Shown here one piece after another: positions 32,604-39,222 of a stretch of DNA of 44,136 bases. A model generated the notes under the pieces. That model was not told the DNA's origin, made no database searches, and saw nothing but the letters and a program-made list of their open reading frames with translations. Made by a program: the position numbers and the translations under genes. The stretch is from a virus. The stretch spans positions 1 through 44,136 of IMG/VR virus record IMGVR_UViG_3300042516_004603, one strand, 5' to 3'. Positions within the stretch are counted from its first letter, which is position 1. Every line of letters starts with the position of its first letter.

Positions 32604-33167
32604 GTGACGGCCGCCCCCGCCCCCGCCCGCGTCGAGATCGTCACCCAGCCCGGCCAGCCGCCCGACGTGGCCGCGGGGCTTGTGCACGAACGGGCCATCG
32701 CCCCCGCCCTGGCCCTGCTGCCCGGCGCCATGGACACCCCCGAGGCCCGCGTCATGCTGCTGGCCATGGGGCTGCAAGAGTCTCGCCTGACGGCCCGCCG
32801 CCAGCTGGTGGGCACGCCCCCGCGCCCCACTGGCCCGGCCACCGGGCTGTGGCAGTTCGAGCAGGGCGGCGGCGTGGTGGGCGTGCTGCAGCACGACGCC
32901 AGCCGCTACTGGATGCACCGCGTGTGCCACGAACGCGGCGTGCAGCCCGTGCCCCGCGCCGTGTGGCAGGCCCTGCAGCACGACGACATCCTCGCTGCGG
33001 CTGCGGCGCGGCTGCTGCTCTTTACCGACGCGCGGCGCCTGCCCGACCTGGGCGACGAGCTCGCGGCGTGGCAGGGCTACATCCGCACATGGCGGCCCGG
33101 GCGCCCGCACCGCATCACCTGGCCTGGCCTGTACGCCGTGGCACTGGCTGAAGTGGTGCCGGCGTGA
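32604..33167 (+). CDS. Endolysin, lysozyme/transglycosylase-like, 187 aa
   Basis: GTG start (MTAAPAPARVEIVTQPGQPP) two bases after the previous stop. Glu59 in LLAMGLQESRLTARRQLVG is the expected catalytic acid and GLWQFEQGGGVVGVLQHDAS (residues 81-100) matches the transglycosylase/lysozyme signature. There is no signal peptide, so release through the holin is expected. It cleaves the peptidoglycan glycan strands. Confidence 0.8.
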   Translation: MTAAPAPARVEIVTQPGQPPDVAAGLVHERAIAPALALLPGAMDTPEARVMLLAMGLQESRLTARRQLVGTPPRPTGPATGLWQFEQGGGVVGVLQHDASRYWMHRVCHERGVQPVPRAVWQALQHDDILAAAAARLLLFTDARRLPDLGDELAAWQGYIRTWRPGRPHRITWPGLYAVALAEVVPA

Positions 33168-33529
33168 GGGTGGCCGCTGTGGCGGCGCTGGTGGCCTGCG
33201 CGGCGGGCTTCGGCGGCGCTTGGTGGCTGCAGGGCGTGCGCTGGGATGCCGCAGACGGCCGGCGCGCGGCGGCCGATGCCGAGAGCCAGCGCCTGGCGCA
33301 GCGCGCCGCCGACGGCGCGGCGGCCCGCTTCGAGGGCGACCGCGCCCGCCTCGCGGCGCAGCGCCGCATCATCACCCGGGAGGTCGAACGTGTCATCACT
33401 GTCGACGCGGCTGCTGCCGCTGCTGTGTGCCTGTCTGATGACGGCCTGCGCCTCATCGCCCGCGCCGTCGGCGCCGACGATCCCGGCCAGCCTGCGCCAG
33501 CCGTGCCCACCGCTGACCCCGCCCGCTGA
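33164..33529 (+). CDS. Rz-like inner-membrane spanin, 121 aa
   Basis: GTG start overlapping the endolysin stop. One N-terminal transmembrane helix (VAAVAALVACAAGFGGAWWL) is followed by a long charged coiled coil (ADAESQRLAQRAADGAAARF, EGDRARLAAQRRIITREVER) and a proline-rich tail. It spans the periplasm and fuses inner and outer membranes together with Rz1, whose gene lies inside this one in another frame. Confidence 0.8.
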   Translation: MRVAAVAALVACAAGFGGAWWLQGVRWDAADGRRAAADAESQRLAQRAADGAAARFEGDRARLAAQRRIITREVERVITVDAAAAAAVCLSDDGLRLIARAVGADDPGQPAPAVPTADPAR

Positions 33530-33635
33530 CGGCACCGGCGCCGCCGTGCTGCGCACGATGGTCGAGTGGGCGGCGCTGTACCGCGAATGCGCGGCGCGGG
33601 TTGAGGGGTGGCGGGCGGCTATCCCTCAGCCTTGA
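33390..33635 (+). CDS. Rz1-like outer-membrane spanin lipoprotein nested in the Rz gene, 81 aa
   Basis: GTG start at 33390 (MSSLSTRLLPLLCACLMTAC) with GGGAGG 5 bases upstream. The signal peptide ends in a lipobox LMTAC, so Cys20 should be lipidated; the mature part is proline-rich (SSPAPSAPTIPASLRQPCPP). It overlaps the Rz-like gene in a different frame for about 140 bases and continues past its stop. Nested Rz/Rz1 pairs are a well-known arrangement. Confidence 0.8.
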   Translation: MSSLSTRLLPLLCACLMTACASSPAPSAPTIPASLRQPCPPLTPPADGTGAAVLRTMVEWAALYRECAARVEGWRAAIPQP

Positions 33636-33788
33636 GCCGCTCGGCCAGGGCGCAGGTGTCAAGCCATTCTTGACAGCTGGCGCTGTGCGGGGGATTCCTC
33701 CCGATCCGGCGCGAAATCGGCTCGATCCGCGGATCCCGCGTAGCGCAGCCACCTAGGAAGGGCACCGACGCGCGGCGCGCGCTTCGTG

Positions 33789-33848
<60 letters not shown>

Positions 33849-33872
33849 AGTGTGCGGGGCGATCCTCCCGGA

Positions 33873-34829
33873 TCAGGCCCGCCGTTTGGTACCAATCAGC
33901 CCCACGGCGCCTGCCAGCGTGTCGGCCGTCAGGTGGCTGTAGCGCTGGGTGCTGCGGCTGTCGCGGTGGCCCAGCACCTTGCCGACCACGAAGAGGTCGA
34001 CCCCGGCGTTGACCATTTCCGAGGCGGCTGAGTGCCGCAGGTCGTGCAGGGTGACGTGCTCCATGCCCACCCGGGCGCGCGCCCGCTGCCACGCCCGCTG
34101 AATCGTGATCTTCGGCGACTTCAGCGGCAGGAACCGCAACAGGTGGCGGATCTTCGGGTGCACCGGCACGGCGCGGCGGTCGCCGTTCTTGGTGTCGTGC
34201 AGCACCAGGGCATCGCCCTCGGGCTGTACGCGCAGCAGCTCGCCCAGGCGCAGGCCGCTGTAGAAGGCCACGCGGATGGCGACCTGCGTCTCCCAGTGGG
34301 TGCACGCTCGGCAAGCCTGCAGCATGGCCTTGCGGCCGATGTACACCTGCCGCTCGTTGTTGACCCTCGGCAGCTGCATGCGCGTCGTGGGGTCTTCGCG
34401 CACCAGCCCGTGCGCCTTCCAGGCCCACCGGCAGGCGGCCTTGAGCACGGCCAGGCGGTTGCGCACGGTAGCGGGTGCTACCTCAGCCCTCTCCGCCACT
34501 TCCCGCGCCACTGCGGGCAGCGCAGACAGGGGCTTGCCGGTGTAGGCCCAGGCGATGGCACCCAAGTGCTCGGCGGTGGCCTTGTAGCTCTTCAGGCCCG
34601 TCTTGTCGCGCAGGTACAGGACGACGGCCTCGTCGATCAGGGGGTCGCGTTGCTCGAGGCCAGCCGCAGCGGCGTAGAGACGCCCGCCTTCTTTCCGGTC
34701 GTAGGCGTCAGCCTGGGCTTGACTCCAACCCCGCGGAAGAAGGCGGCTAAGTCGGTGCCTGCGACCTTCAATGACGCGGTCGAACTCGTAGCGCCAGCGC
34801 TTGTTGCGGGTGTCCCAGCGGATCGACAT
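33873..34829 (-). CDS. int: Phage tyrosine integrase, 318 aa
   Basis: It catalyses site-specific recombination at the adjacent tRNA-Ser att core. The active-site residues are visible: Arg194 in FYSGLRLGELLRV, Lys214 in TKNGDRRAVPV, His262/Arg265 in TLHDLRHSAAS, His288 in LGHRD and the nucleophile Tyr297 in STQRYSHL. The SAM-like core-binding domain lies at about 60-150. No extra helix patch of integron IntI enzymes was recognised, so this enzyme is unlikely to act on attC hairpins. It is the last gene of the prophage 2 leftward operon. Confidence 0.95.
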   Translation of the reverse strand: MSIRWDTRNKRWRYEFDRVIEGRRHRLSRLLPRGWSQAQADAYDRKEGGRLYAAAAGLEQRDPLIDEAVVLYLRDKTGLKSYKATAEHLGAIAWAYTGKPLSALPAVAREVAERAEVAPATVRNRLAVLKAACRWAWKAHGLVREDPTTRMQLPRVNNERQVYIGRKAMLQACRACTHWETQVAIRVAFYSGLRLGELLRVQPEGDALVLHDTKNGDRRAVPVHPKIRHLLRFLPLKSPKITIQRAWQRARARVGMEHVTLHDLRHSAASEMVNAGVDLFVVGKVLGHRDSRSTQRYSHLTADTLAGAVGLIGTKRRA

Positions 34830-35020
34830 GATGCGAGGTAGGCGGCAACGTCGTCGGGGTGGAAGCGCACGGCGCCGCGGCCCGCGCCGAGCCGGTAGCG
34901 CGGCAGGGCCGACTCTGGCACGTCATAGACCGCCCGAGGCGACAGGCCGAGCATCGGCCCGACCTGCTTGGCCGTGAGCAGGGAGCCGGAGGATACGGCG
35001 GATGCGCTGGTTGCGGTCAC
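34637..35020 (-). CDS. Excisionase-like HTH protein, 127 aa, long overlap with int
   Basis: Likely start GTG 35020 (MTATSASAVSSGSLLTAKQV), with weak ribosome binding signal. Residues about 14-60 (LLTAKQVGPMLGLSPRAVYD, GRGAVRFHPDDVAAYLASC) match MerR/excisionase-like domains, which bend att DNA and direct integrase to excision. Odd: the frame does not stop at the int start but continues about 190 bases into it; the tail there (SAGTPATSAG...) looks like an out-of-frame shadow. Either the overlap is real or a frame error exists near 34830. Confidence 0.65.
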   Translation of the reverse strand: MTATSASAVSSGSLLTAKQVGPMLGLSPRAVYDVPESALPRYRLGAGRGAVRFHPDDVAAYLASCRSAGTPATSAGATSSTASLKVAGTDLAAFFRGVGVKPRLTPTTGKKAGVSTPLRLASSNATP

Positions 35021-35027
35021 CAATCGC

Positions 35028-35345
35028 TCACTGCAAGCGCCGCGCGCCCATCGTCGGCGGCAGGCTGTCGGCCAGGCTGTGGAGCAGCGTCTTGAGCGCT
35101 GCGCAGTCGGTGACGTTGCCGGCCTCGTCAAGCTGGCGCCATGAGATGTAGCCTCGGCGGGGCTCGAACGTCACCAGCTCGCCGCCAGCGCTGCGCAGGT
35201 CAACCGTGAAGGGCTGGCGCGCGTCGGTACACGGCTCGCGGTCCGGCATGCCTGCATCGCGATCGGCTTGAGCGCGGCCCTCCGCAGCCCGCCATCGGCA
35301 GTTGGCAGAGTGGCGGGCAGCGGCTGATCGGGTGCGGAATCGCAT
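35028..35345 (-). CDS. Hypothetical phage protein, 105 aa
   Basis: A basic N-terminus (MRFRTRSAAARHSANCRWRA) precedes a better-looking core, FTVDLRSAGGELVTFEPRRG, YISWRQLDEAGNVTDCAALK and TLLHSLADSLPPT. The true start may be the ATG at 35249, as the region before it is arginine-rich. It lies between xis and the first attC-like site, so it is the first phage gene outside the cassette array. Function unknown. Confidence 0.5.
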   Translation of the reverse strand: MRFRTRSAAARHSANCRWRAAEGRAQADRDAGMPDREPCTDARQPFTVDLRSAGGELVTFEPRRGYISWRQLDEAGNVTDCAALKTLLHSLADSLPPTMGARRLQ

Positions 35346-35366
35346 GGCGCAAAGTTTCTAGATGTT

Positions 35367-35384
35367 GCCTACCACACGTTAGGC
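35367..35384 (+). repeat. Minimal attC/R-box site at the array's left end
   Basis: GCCTACC (35367-35373) and GTTAGGC (35378-35384) are separated by only 4 bases, with no L arms. The right box is a perfect R' core. This could be a remnant of an attC or the array boundary. Confidence 0.4.
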
Positions 35385-35839
35385 CACGCAACACCAGCAA
35401 GGCGGCGCGTCCAACCTTCAGCCCACAGCGCGGTGGGGCCGTTCACGCCATCACCGTCAGGCGTTGCCCCGTGCACGTCGATCAAGCGCACTTCCTGAGC
35501 GAGCAGCAGCAGCGGCACAAGCTGCGCCTTCAGCGCGGTCAACTCGGCGCGCATCTCGCGCACGCACTCCGGGCACCCCCAGGCGTTGTGCGGCATGGCC
35601 TCACCGTGGGTCTTGCATGTCCACCAGTTCGGTAGCGCCGCCATCGCTACAAGCTCCGTCACTTCTACCTCGAATCCGGTGGTAGCGCGTATGGTTGCCA
35701 AGTCAAGCTCGCTGGGCTGGTTAGTCCAAGCACAGCCGTCATCAGGGCTGCCAGCCTTTGCCACCCACCACGCGCGTGGCCTAACCCCTCGCTCAAGCTG
35801 ACCCGCTACGGCAGAGTTGCCCTGCGGTTCTTCGGTCAT
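35369..35839 (-). CDS. Cassette gene 1, hypothetical CxxC protein, 156 aa
   Basis: Start at ATG 35839, inside the loop of the attC-like site 35779-35904, with GGAG before it and 1 base after the stop of the upstream gene (TGACATG). The attC left arm encodes the N-terminal LERGVRPRA segment. Further on, VAMAALPNWWTCKTHGEAMP with HNAWGCPECVREMRAELTAL gives a His/Cys-rich zinc-ribbon-like region, then a helix. The end PNVW is coded by the minimal R-box site 35367-35384. No family recognised. Confidence 0.6.
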   Translation of the reverse strand: MTEEPQGNSAVAGQLERGVRPRAWWVAKAGSPDDGCAWTNQPSELDLATIRATTGFEVEVTELVAMAALPNWWTCKTHGEAMPHNAWGCPECVREMRAELTALKAQLVPLLLLAQEVRLIDVHGATPDGDGVNGPTALWAEGWTRRLAGVAWPNVW

Positions 35840-35904
35840 GTCAATTCTCCTTCGCCCCGCAGGGCAACGCCGCCTCCGCGGGCAGCTTAGCTCGAACGTT
35901 AGGC
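35779..35904 (+). repeat. attC-like site 1 (126 bp, loop carries stop/start)
   Basis: R'' GCCTAAC (35779-35785), L'' CCTCGCTCAAGC, L' GCAGCTTAGCTCGAAC and R' GTTAGGC (35898-35904). The loop contains the stop of the gene 35841-36323, a GGAG ribosome site and the ATG of the gene 35369-35839. The asymmetry of the arms (right arm one base longer) matches the top strand of the classical aadA attC, so the plus strand is the attC forward direction. Confidence 0.85.
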
Positions 35905-36323
35905 GCCCGCTGCGGGCCAACCGGTATGCCAGCGTGGCTCAACTTTGTCTGCTCCGAAACTGGCGCCTTGCATCGTCGGCAGTTGTCGGGGTCGGTACAC
36001 CAGTCGCGGTCGTCTAGCTGCTTGGCCCGCTCCAGCGCTCGCAAGCACGTCGGGCACGTCACCAAGCGCATGCCGCTGTAGCTCCATCCGGCACTGCGCG
36101 GCCCAGGCTTCGCGCCGCATAGAGCGCGCTGGATCGCGTAGCCGTTGCGCGCCAGGTCGTCGGTGTACGGCACCGCGTGGACGCGCACGCCTTGGCCGCG
36201 CTCGTATCCGTTGGCGCACCGGCCAGCCAGTGAGGCGGGCAACGTGGGGCGCGCTCCGGCACCAGCGCCTAACCCCTCGCTCGAAGCCGACCCCAAGGGG
36301 CCGGCAACTTTGTCTGCTTCCAT
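35841..36323 (-). CDS. Cassette gene 2, zinc-ribbon-like protein, 160 aa
   Basis: Start ATG 36323 (MEADKVAGPLGSASSEGLGA) in the loop of the next attC site, with AGGAA upstream. The N-terminus is coded by that site's arm (SSEGLGAGAG). The core has two Cys pairs, RLVTCPTCLRALERAKQLDD and WCTDPDNCRRCKAPVSEQTK, a zinc-ribbon pattern. The C-terminus PNVRAKLPA is translated attC right arm of site 35779-35904. Stop TGA, one base, then ATG of the next gene, so translation is coupled. Confidence 0.65.
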   Translation of the reverse strand: MEADKVAGPLGSASSEGLGAGAGARPTLPASLAGRCANGYERGQGVRVHAVPYTDDLARNGYAIQRALCGAKPGPRSAGWSYSGMRLVTCPTCLRALERAKQLDDRDWCTDPDNCRRCKAPVSEQTKLSHAGIPVGPQRAPNVRAKLPAEAALPCGAKEN

Positions 36324-36370
36324 GTCAGTTCCTTTCGGCCCCTTGGGGCGGTTCAGCTCGAACGTTGTGC
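36267..36370 (+). repeat. attC-like site 2 (104 bp)
   Basis: R'' GCCTAAC (36267-36273), L'' CCTCGCTCGAAGCCGA, inner complementary CCCCAAGGGGCCG and CGGCCCCTTGGGG, L' GGTTCAGCTCGAAC and a degenerate R' GTTGTGC (36364-36370). The loop carries the stop of the gene 36325-36930 and the ATG of 35841-36323. Confidence 0.8.
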
Positions 36371-36930
36371 GGCGTGGGAAGCTCCCAGGCGTGCGTAGGC
36401 CACCAATCTCCGGTGCCGCGCGGGCACGCTTCGCGGATCAACCACGGCACCAGCTTGGTTTCCCACTCCTGCCGCCCTATCCAGCCGCCCACGCAGATGG
36501 CGTTGATGTCGAACACCTCGTCACCAGCCACGGCCACCCAATGCGTTTGCCGGTAGCGCGCGGCCATCGGCACGCCCGGTTGTGTCCACGGGCCAGCCCA
36601 CTGCACGCGCATCAGCCCGAAGTCCAGGCGGCACCGCCCTGGTTGGTCGCTGCGGTAGGTCTGCCGGTGGCGCACGCCGTGGGCGCGCAGCACGTCGGCC
36701 ATCAGCGTCGGGTTGGTGTAGCCCTTGGCCTCGAAGTCGCCCATCTTCGGGCGCAGCTCTTCGGGCGTCAGGTCCAGCACCGCGCACAGCGCCCCTGGGC
36801 CGCAGTTGAAGCCCCACGCTTCGGCGGCAGCATTGGCTTCCTGCACGCCAAACACCGCGCGCCGCCGCACAACACGCTGGTCAACCGGACCCGCGTCGGC
36901 GGCCGGCAGTGTCTCAATTGCATGCGCCAT
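36325..36930 (-). CDS. Cassette gene 3, papain/C39-like cysteine-peptidase-fold protein, 201 aa
   Basis: Cys43 in AWGFNCGPGALCAVLDLTPE, His130 in RYRQTHWVAVAGDEVFDIN and Asp141/Asn143 give a plausible Cys-His-Asn triad in the order of papain- and C39-like peptidases. WWPTHAWELP follows near the end, and the last residues (PHNVRAEPPQG) are coded by the attC right arm. Start ATG 36930 with AAGGAGG close upstream. It may be a peptidase or an inactive fold member; no substrate is indicated. Confidence 0.65.
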   Translation of the reverse strand: MAHAIETLPAADAGPVDQRVVRRRAVFGVQEANAAAEAWGFNCGPGALCAVLDLTPEELRPKMGDFEAKGYTNPTLMADVLRAHGVRHRQTYRSDQPGRCRLDFGLMRVQWAGPWTQPGVPMAARYRQTHWVAVAGDEVFDINAICVGGWIGRQEWETKLVPWLIREACPRGTGDWWPTHAWELPTPHNVRAEPPQGAERN

Positions 36931-36934
36931 CAGC

Positions 36935-36966
36935 GCCTCCTTGGTCCGGTTACCAGCACGTTAGGC
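36935..36966 (+). repeat. Short degenerate attC-like site
   Basis: Right R' GTTAGGC is perfect (36960-36966); the left side reads GCCTCC instead of GCCTAAC, with a small hairpin TTGGT-CCGGTT-ACCA. The TAA of the gene ending at 36961 is the complement of the R' box. A decayed attC is likely. Confidence 0.4.
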
Positions 36967-37293
36967 CCGCAGTCTGTCGGCCACCCGCGTGGCATAGCCG
37001 GCAATGTCCACCCATGAATCGTCGTAGTGCGGGTCGCCGCAGAGGATGCGGCTGATCTTGTGCGCGTTCATTTCCAGCGCCTCTTTCATGTCGGGGTCCA
37101 GCGCTTCCCACTTCGGGCCGCTTCGCATCACTGCCTTCAGGGCCTGCGACAGCGCGGCGTTGTCCTTGAATGCGCCGTACCGTGCGCCTCGGTCGGCCAG
37201 CAGCGGGTCGGCGTGCTGGTCAGGCGCCAGCGGGCCGAATGTCTCGGCCTGGTGTTGTTGGTCGGCAGTCATTTGCAGTTGGTTCTCCATCAT
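36961..37293 (-). CDS. Cassette gene 4, DUF6378-like phage protein, 110 aa
   Basis: RGARYGAFKDNAALSQALKA followed by PDMKEALEMNAHKISRILC and GDPHYDDSWVDIAGYATRVA is the signature of a small family common in tailed phages (DUF6378-like), of unknown function. ATG 37293 is preferred over the GTG at 37299 because GGAG lies 7 bases before it. The TAA stop lies inside the R' box of the adjacent attC-like remnant. Confidence 0.75.
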   Translation of the reverse strand: MMENQLQMTADQQHQAETFGPLAPDQHADPLLADRGARYGAFKDNAALSQALKAVMRSGPKWEALDPDMKEALEMNAHKISRILCGDPHYDDSWVDIAGYATRVADRLRA

Positions 37294-37315
37294 GGTCACG
37301 CTCCGGCCACAGCGG

Positions 37316-37389
37316 GCCTAACTGGTCGCTCAAGGCGACCTCCTACGGCGCTTCGCGCCTACGTCGGCGCCTTAGCTCGAACGTTAGGC
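37316..37389 (+). repeat. attC-like site 3 (74 bp)
   Basis: R'' GCCTAAC (37316-37322), L'' TGGTCGCTCAAGGCGACC, inner TACGGCGCTTCGCGCCTACG hairpin, L' CGCCTTAGCTCGAAC, R' GTTAGGC (37383-37389). The C-terminal codons PNVRAKAPT of the HD-domain gene are coded by its right arm. Confidence 0.85.
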
Positions 37390-37922
37390 TTCAGCGTGGC
37401 GTACCGAGCAAGGAATGCCTCGCGTGCTTGGCGCGGTGGCATCGGCTGGATGCGCTCCTGCAGCGGCTCTGCGCCGCCGGTGAACGTCCAGCAGTGGCCA
37501 TCGGCGTGCATCAGGTCGCGCTGCTCGGTGCGCAGTAGCACTCGGTCCGCCTGCTTCACACTTTCCGGCAACTTGGCTGGAAGGCCAAAGCGGCGGAACA
37601 CCGCAGCCTCTACACGGTCTTCCACGCGCGCATAGTCCGGCAGAAGCACCTTCAGCGGCTTCGAGACATCGCCCACGAACGCCTCGGGCGCATCGTGGAG
37701 AAGACCGGCCAGCGCGTCCTCGGGCGGCACTGCGTAGCTCACCAGCACCGAATGCTGGGCCACGCTGTAGAACTCGCGGCAGTGCCCCGTGAAGCGACAG
37801 ATGTGCGATAGCGCGTGCGCGATGTCCTCGATGTCGAACTCGCAGTCTTCAGGCGCTTCGAGGTCGAAGTACCGACCACTTGAAAGCAGGATCGTCGGGC
37901 CTTTGATCGTCGTCACTGTCAT
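37359..37922 (-). CDS. Cassette gene 5, HD-domain phosphohydrolase (YfbR-like), 187 aa
   Basis: Metal-binding residues of the HD superfamily are visible: an early His in [16 protein letters not shown], His57 in [20 protein letters not shown], the His76-Asp77 pair in [19 protein letters not shown], and Asp126 in [16 protein letters not shown]. The family removes phosphate from 5'-deoxynucleotides, adjusting nucleotide pools during phage replication. Start ATG 37922 with AGGAG. The last seven residues are translated attC arm. This is the best-characterised product in the array and shows these are ordinary phage early genes. Confidence 0.85.
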   Translation of the reverse strand: MTVTTIKGPTILLSSGRYFDLEAPEDCEFDIEDIAHALSHICRFTGHCREFYSVAQHSVLVSYAVPPEDALAGLLHDAPEAFVGDVSKPLKVLLPDYARVEDRVEAAVFRRFGLPAKLPESVKQADRVLLRTEQRDLMHADGHCWTFTGGAEPLQERIQPMPPRQAREAFLARYATLKPNVRAKAPT

Positions 37923-37942
37923 TTCGTTTCTCCTGGGCCGAA

Positions 37943-37997
37943 GCCCAACTAGTCGTTCGAGCCGACCGAGTACGGCGGCTCAACTCCAACGTTAGGC
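37943..37997 (+). repeat. attC-like site 4 (55 bp)
   Basis: R'' GCCCAAC (37943-37949), L'' TAGTCGTTCGAGCCGA, short TACGG loop, L' CGGCTCAACTCCAAC, R' GTTAGGC (37991-37997). Size and layout match classical mobile-integron attC sites closely. Confidence 0.85.
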
Positions 37998-38001
37998 GCT
38001 T

Positions 38002-38247
38002 TCAGGTGCGCCGCGTGTAGATCGCCGCGACGATGGCAGACACTCCGCCCATTGCAGCGGCTTGCCACCACTCAATCAGGCCCGGGTGCATCGTGCGCAG
38101 CGTCACCCACACGCAAACCACGGCGGCGGTGTATTGCACAGCCCCAAGCGCTCGCAACGCCCAATCGCTACGGCTACGCGCGCCTAACCCCTCGCTCAAC
38201 CCGCGACCTGCGTCGGCGTTGTTGCTCGGGTTCGCTTCGTCACTCAT
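38002..38247 (-). CDS. Cassette gene 6, two-helix membrane protein, 81 aa
   Basis: A hydrophilic N-terminus (MSDEANPSNNADAGRGLSEG) is followed by two hydrophobic segments, AVQYTAAVVCVWVTLRTM and AAAMGGVSAIVAAIYTRRT. The segment from LSEGLGARS onward is nearly identical to the truncated gene at the window start. Start ATG 38247 after AGGAGGCG; the stop of the upstream gene is 3 bases away. It may be a holin-like or exclusion protein; the function is unknown. Confidence 0.7.
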   Translation of the reverse strand: MSDEANPSNNADAGRGLSEGLGARSRSDWALRALGAVQYTAAVVCVWVTLRTMHPGLIEWWQAAAMGGVSAIVAAIYTRRT

Positions 38248-38287
38248 GGCTCACGCCTCCTTGTCGGGGTTAGCTCGAACGTTCGGC
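38182..38287 (+). repeat. attC-like site 5 (106 bp)
   Basis: R'' GCCTAAC (38182-38188), L'' CCTCGCTCAACCCGCGAC, then a loop with stop TGA of 38251 and ATG of 38247, L' GTCGGGGTTAGCTCGAAC, R' GTTCGGC (38281-38287). The left arm is identical to that of site 139-241, the rest differs. Confidence 0.8.
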
Positions 38288-38652
38288 TGCATGAATTCCC
38301 CGCGCCACCGCATGCGCCCCTTCAACACGCGGCGGTCCATGTCGCTGAATCCGCGGCTCGCCGCAGGCACCATGTCTTCGGCCTTGTTCAGCAGCGCAAA
38401 GCGGATCGCCTCGGCCGAGCTACCGATCAGGCTCGCATAAAGCGGGAACACCGAGTCGGCGCCGAACAGGAACTGGATGGCCTCCTGCGCTTCGCTGTCC
38501 AAGTTTCGTTCCTTGCGCTTTTCATCGGCCGTCATCGGCTTGCAGGCGTCCTTGATGGCCTGCGCAATCACTGCGGCCAGCAGCCGCGCGCAGGCGGCGG
38601 TTTGTGCGTCAGTGGTCTGGCGCGTCGAAACAAAGTCAATCATCGTGGTCAT
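38251..38652 (-). CDS. Cassette gene 7, hypothetical phage protein, 133 aa
   Basis: MTTMIDFVSTRQTTDAQTAA starts a helical protein (LLAAVIAQAIKDACKPMTAD, EKRKERNLDSEAQEAIQFLF). Start uncertain: ATG 38652, 38643 (with GGGA at good distance) or TTG 38682 are possible. The C-terminus FMQPNVRANPDKEA is coded by attC site 38182-38287. I recognise no family, though similar short phage proteins are common. Confidence 0.6.
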   Translation of the reverse strand: MTTMIDFVSTRQTTDAQTAACARLLAAVIAQAIKDACKPMTADEKRKERNLDSEAQEAIQFLFGADSVFPLYASLIGSSAEAIRFALLNKAEDMVPAASRGFSDMDRRVLKGRMRWRGEFMQPNVRANPDKEA

Positions 38653-38664
38653 TCCCGGCATGCA

Positions 38665-38753
38665 GCCGAACTGTCGGTTCAAGCGGACGGCCCACGGCCG
38701 TCCTGTGGTTATCGAAAGGTCAAGCGGGGCCGCCGCTTAACCTGGCGTTCGGC
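38665..38753 (+). repeat. attC-like site 6 (89 bp)
   Basis: R'' GCCGAAC (38665-38671), L'' TGTCGGTTCAAGCGGACG, inner GGCCCACGGCCG, L' GCCGCTTAACCTGGC, R' GTTCGGC (38747-38753). Both R boxes carry the same C/G exchange, so they still pair with each other. Confidence 0.8.
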
Positions 38754-38755
38754 CT

Positions 38756-39124
38756 CTAGTGGCCCACCGTCAGGATGCGGTCCGGGTGCACCTTCTCAGC
38801 CAGCTCGCTGATCGGGTCAATGCTCTGGTGCGCGTGCTCGGGCATCGGCTCCACGTCGAACCATTCCCCGTGCTCGCCGATCCGTTCGTACAGCCACGCC
38901 GCGAAGTTCTCCGGCGTCACCTCGTCGCCAGTCACGGCCGCAAGCGCCGGGAACTGCGCCAGCAAGTGAGGCTTGCTCTCGGTCATCACGCGGCCGAGCT
39001 GGTGCGTCCATACGGGCTCGCCAGCGAGGTGCTGCGCGATCTTGTAGATGTCGTCCATCTGGCACAGCAGCTTGCCGGTCGTCATGCTCAGTACGGCGCC
39101 GAGGTGGAATCGTTGCGTTGTCAT
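38756..39124 (-). CDS. Cassette gene 8, DUF7736-like phage protein, 122 aa
   Basis: MTTQRFHLGAVLSMTTGKLL followed by DDIYKIAQHLAGEPVWTHQL and a C-terminal KVHPDRILTVGH tail resembles a conserved family common in tailed phages (FHLGxVLSxTTG type). Function is unknown. The stop lies two bases after the attC right box in the forward sense. Start ATG 39124 is clear; the ribosome site AAAAGGAC lies before it. Confidence 0.7.
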   Translation of the reverse strand: MTTQRFHLGAVLSMTTGKLLCQMDDIYKIAQHLAGEPVWTHQLGRVMTESKPHLLAQFPALAAVTGDEVTPENFAAWLYERIGEHGEWFDVEPMPEHAHQSIDPISELAEKVHPDRILTVGH

Positions 39125-39153
39125 CGTCAGTCCTTTTCGCTTCGGAGCCAGAG

Positions 39154-39213
39154 GCCTAACCCTTCGCTCAAGCTGACCCGCCTACGGCGGGCAGCTTAGC
39201 TCGAACGTTAGGC
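39154..39213 (+). repeat. attC-like site 7 (60 bp)
   Basis: R'' GCCTAAC (39154-39160), R' GTTAGGC (39207-39213), arms CGCTCAAGCTGACC and GCAGCTTAGCTCGAAC, hairpin CCGCCTACGGCGGG. Sites 39535-39594 and 39939-39998 are the same except for the three or four bases after the R'' box. Confidence 0.9.
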
Positions 39214-39222
39214 AGCGCCAAT

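Noticed and set aside
33873-34829. Integrase next to attC-like sites could be an integron IntI
   Set aside because: It has ordinary phage tyrosine recombinase motifs, no recognised IntI-specific extra helix, and lies beside a tRNA-type att core rather than an attI.
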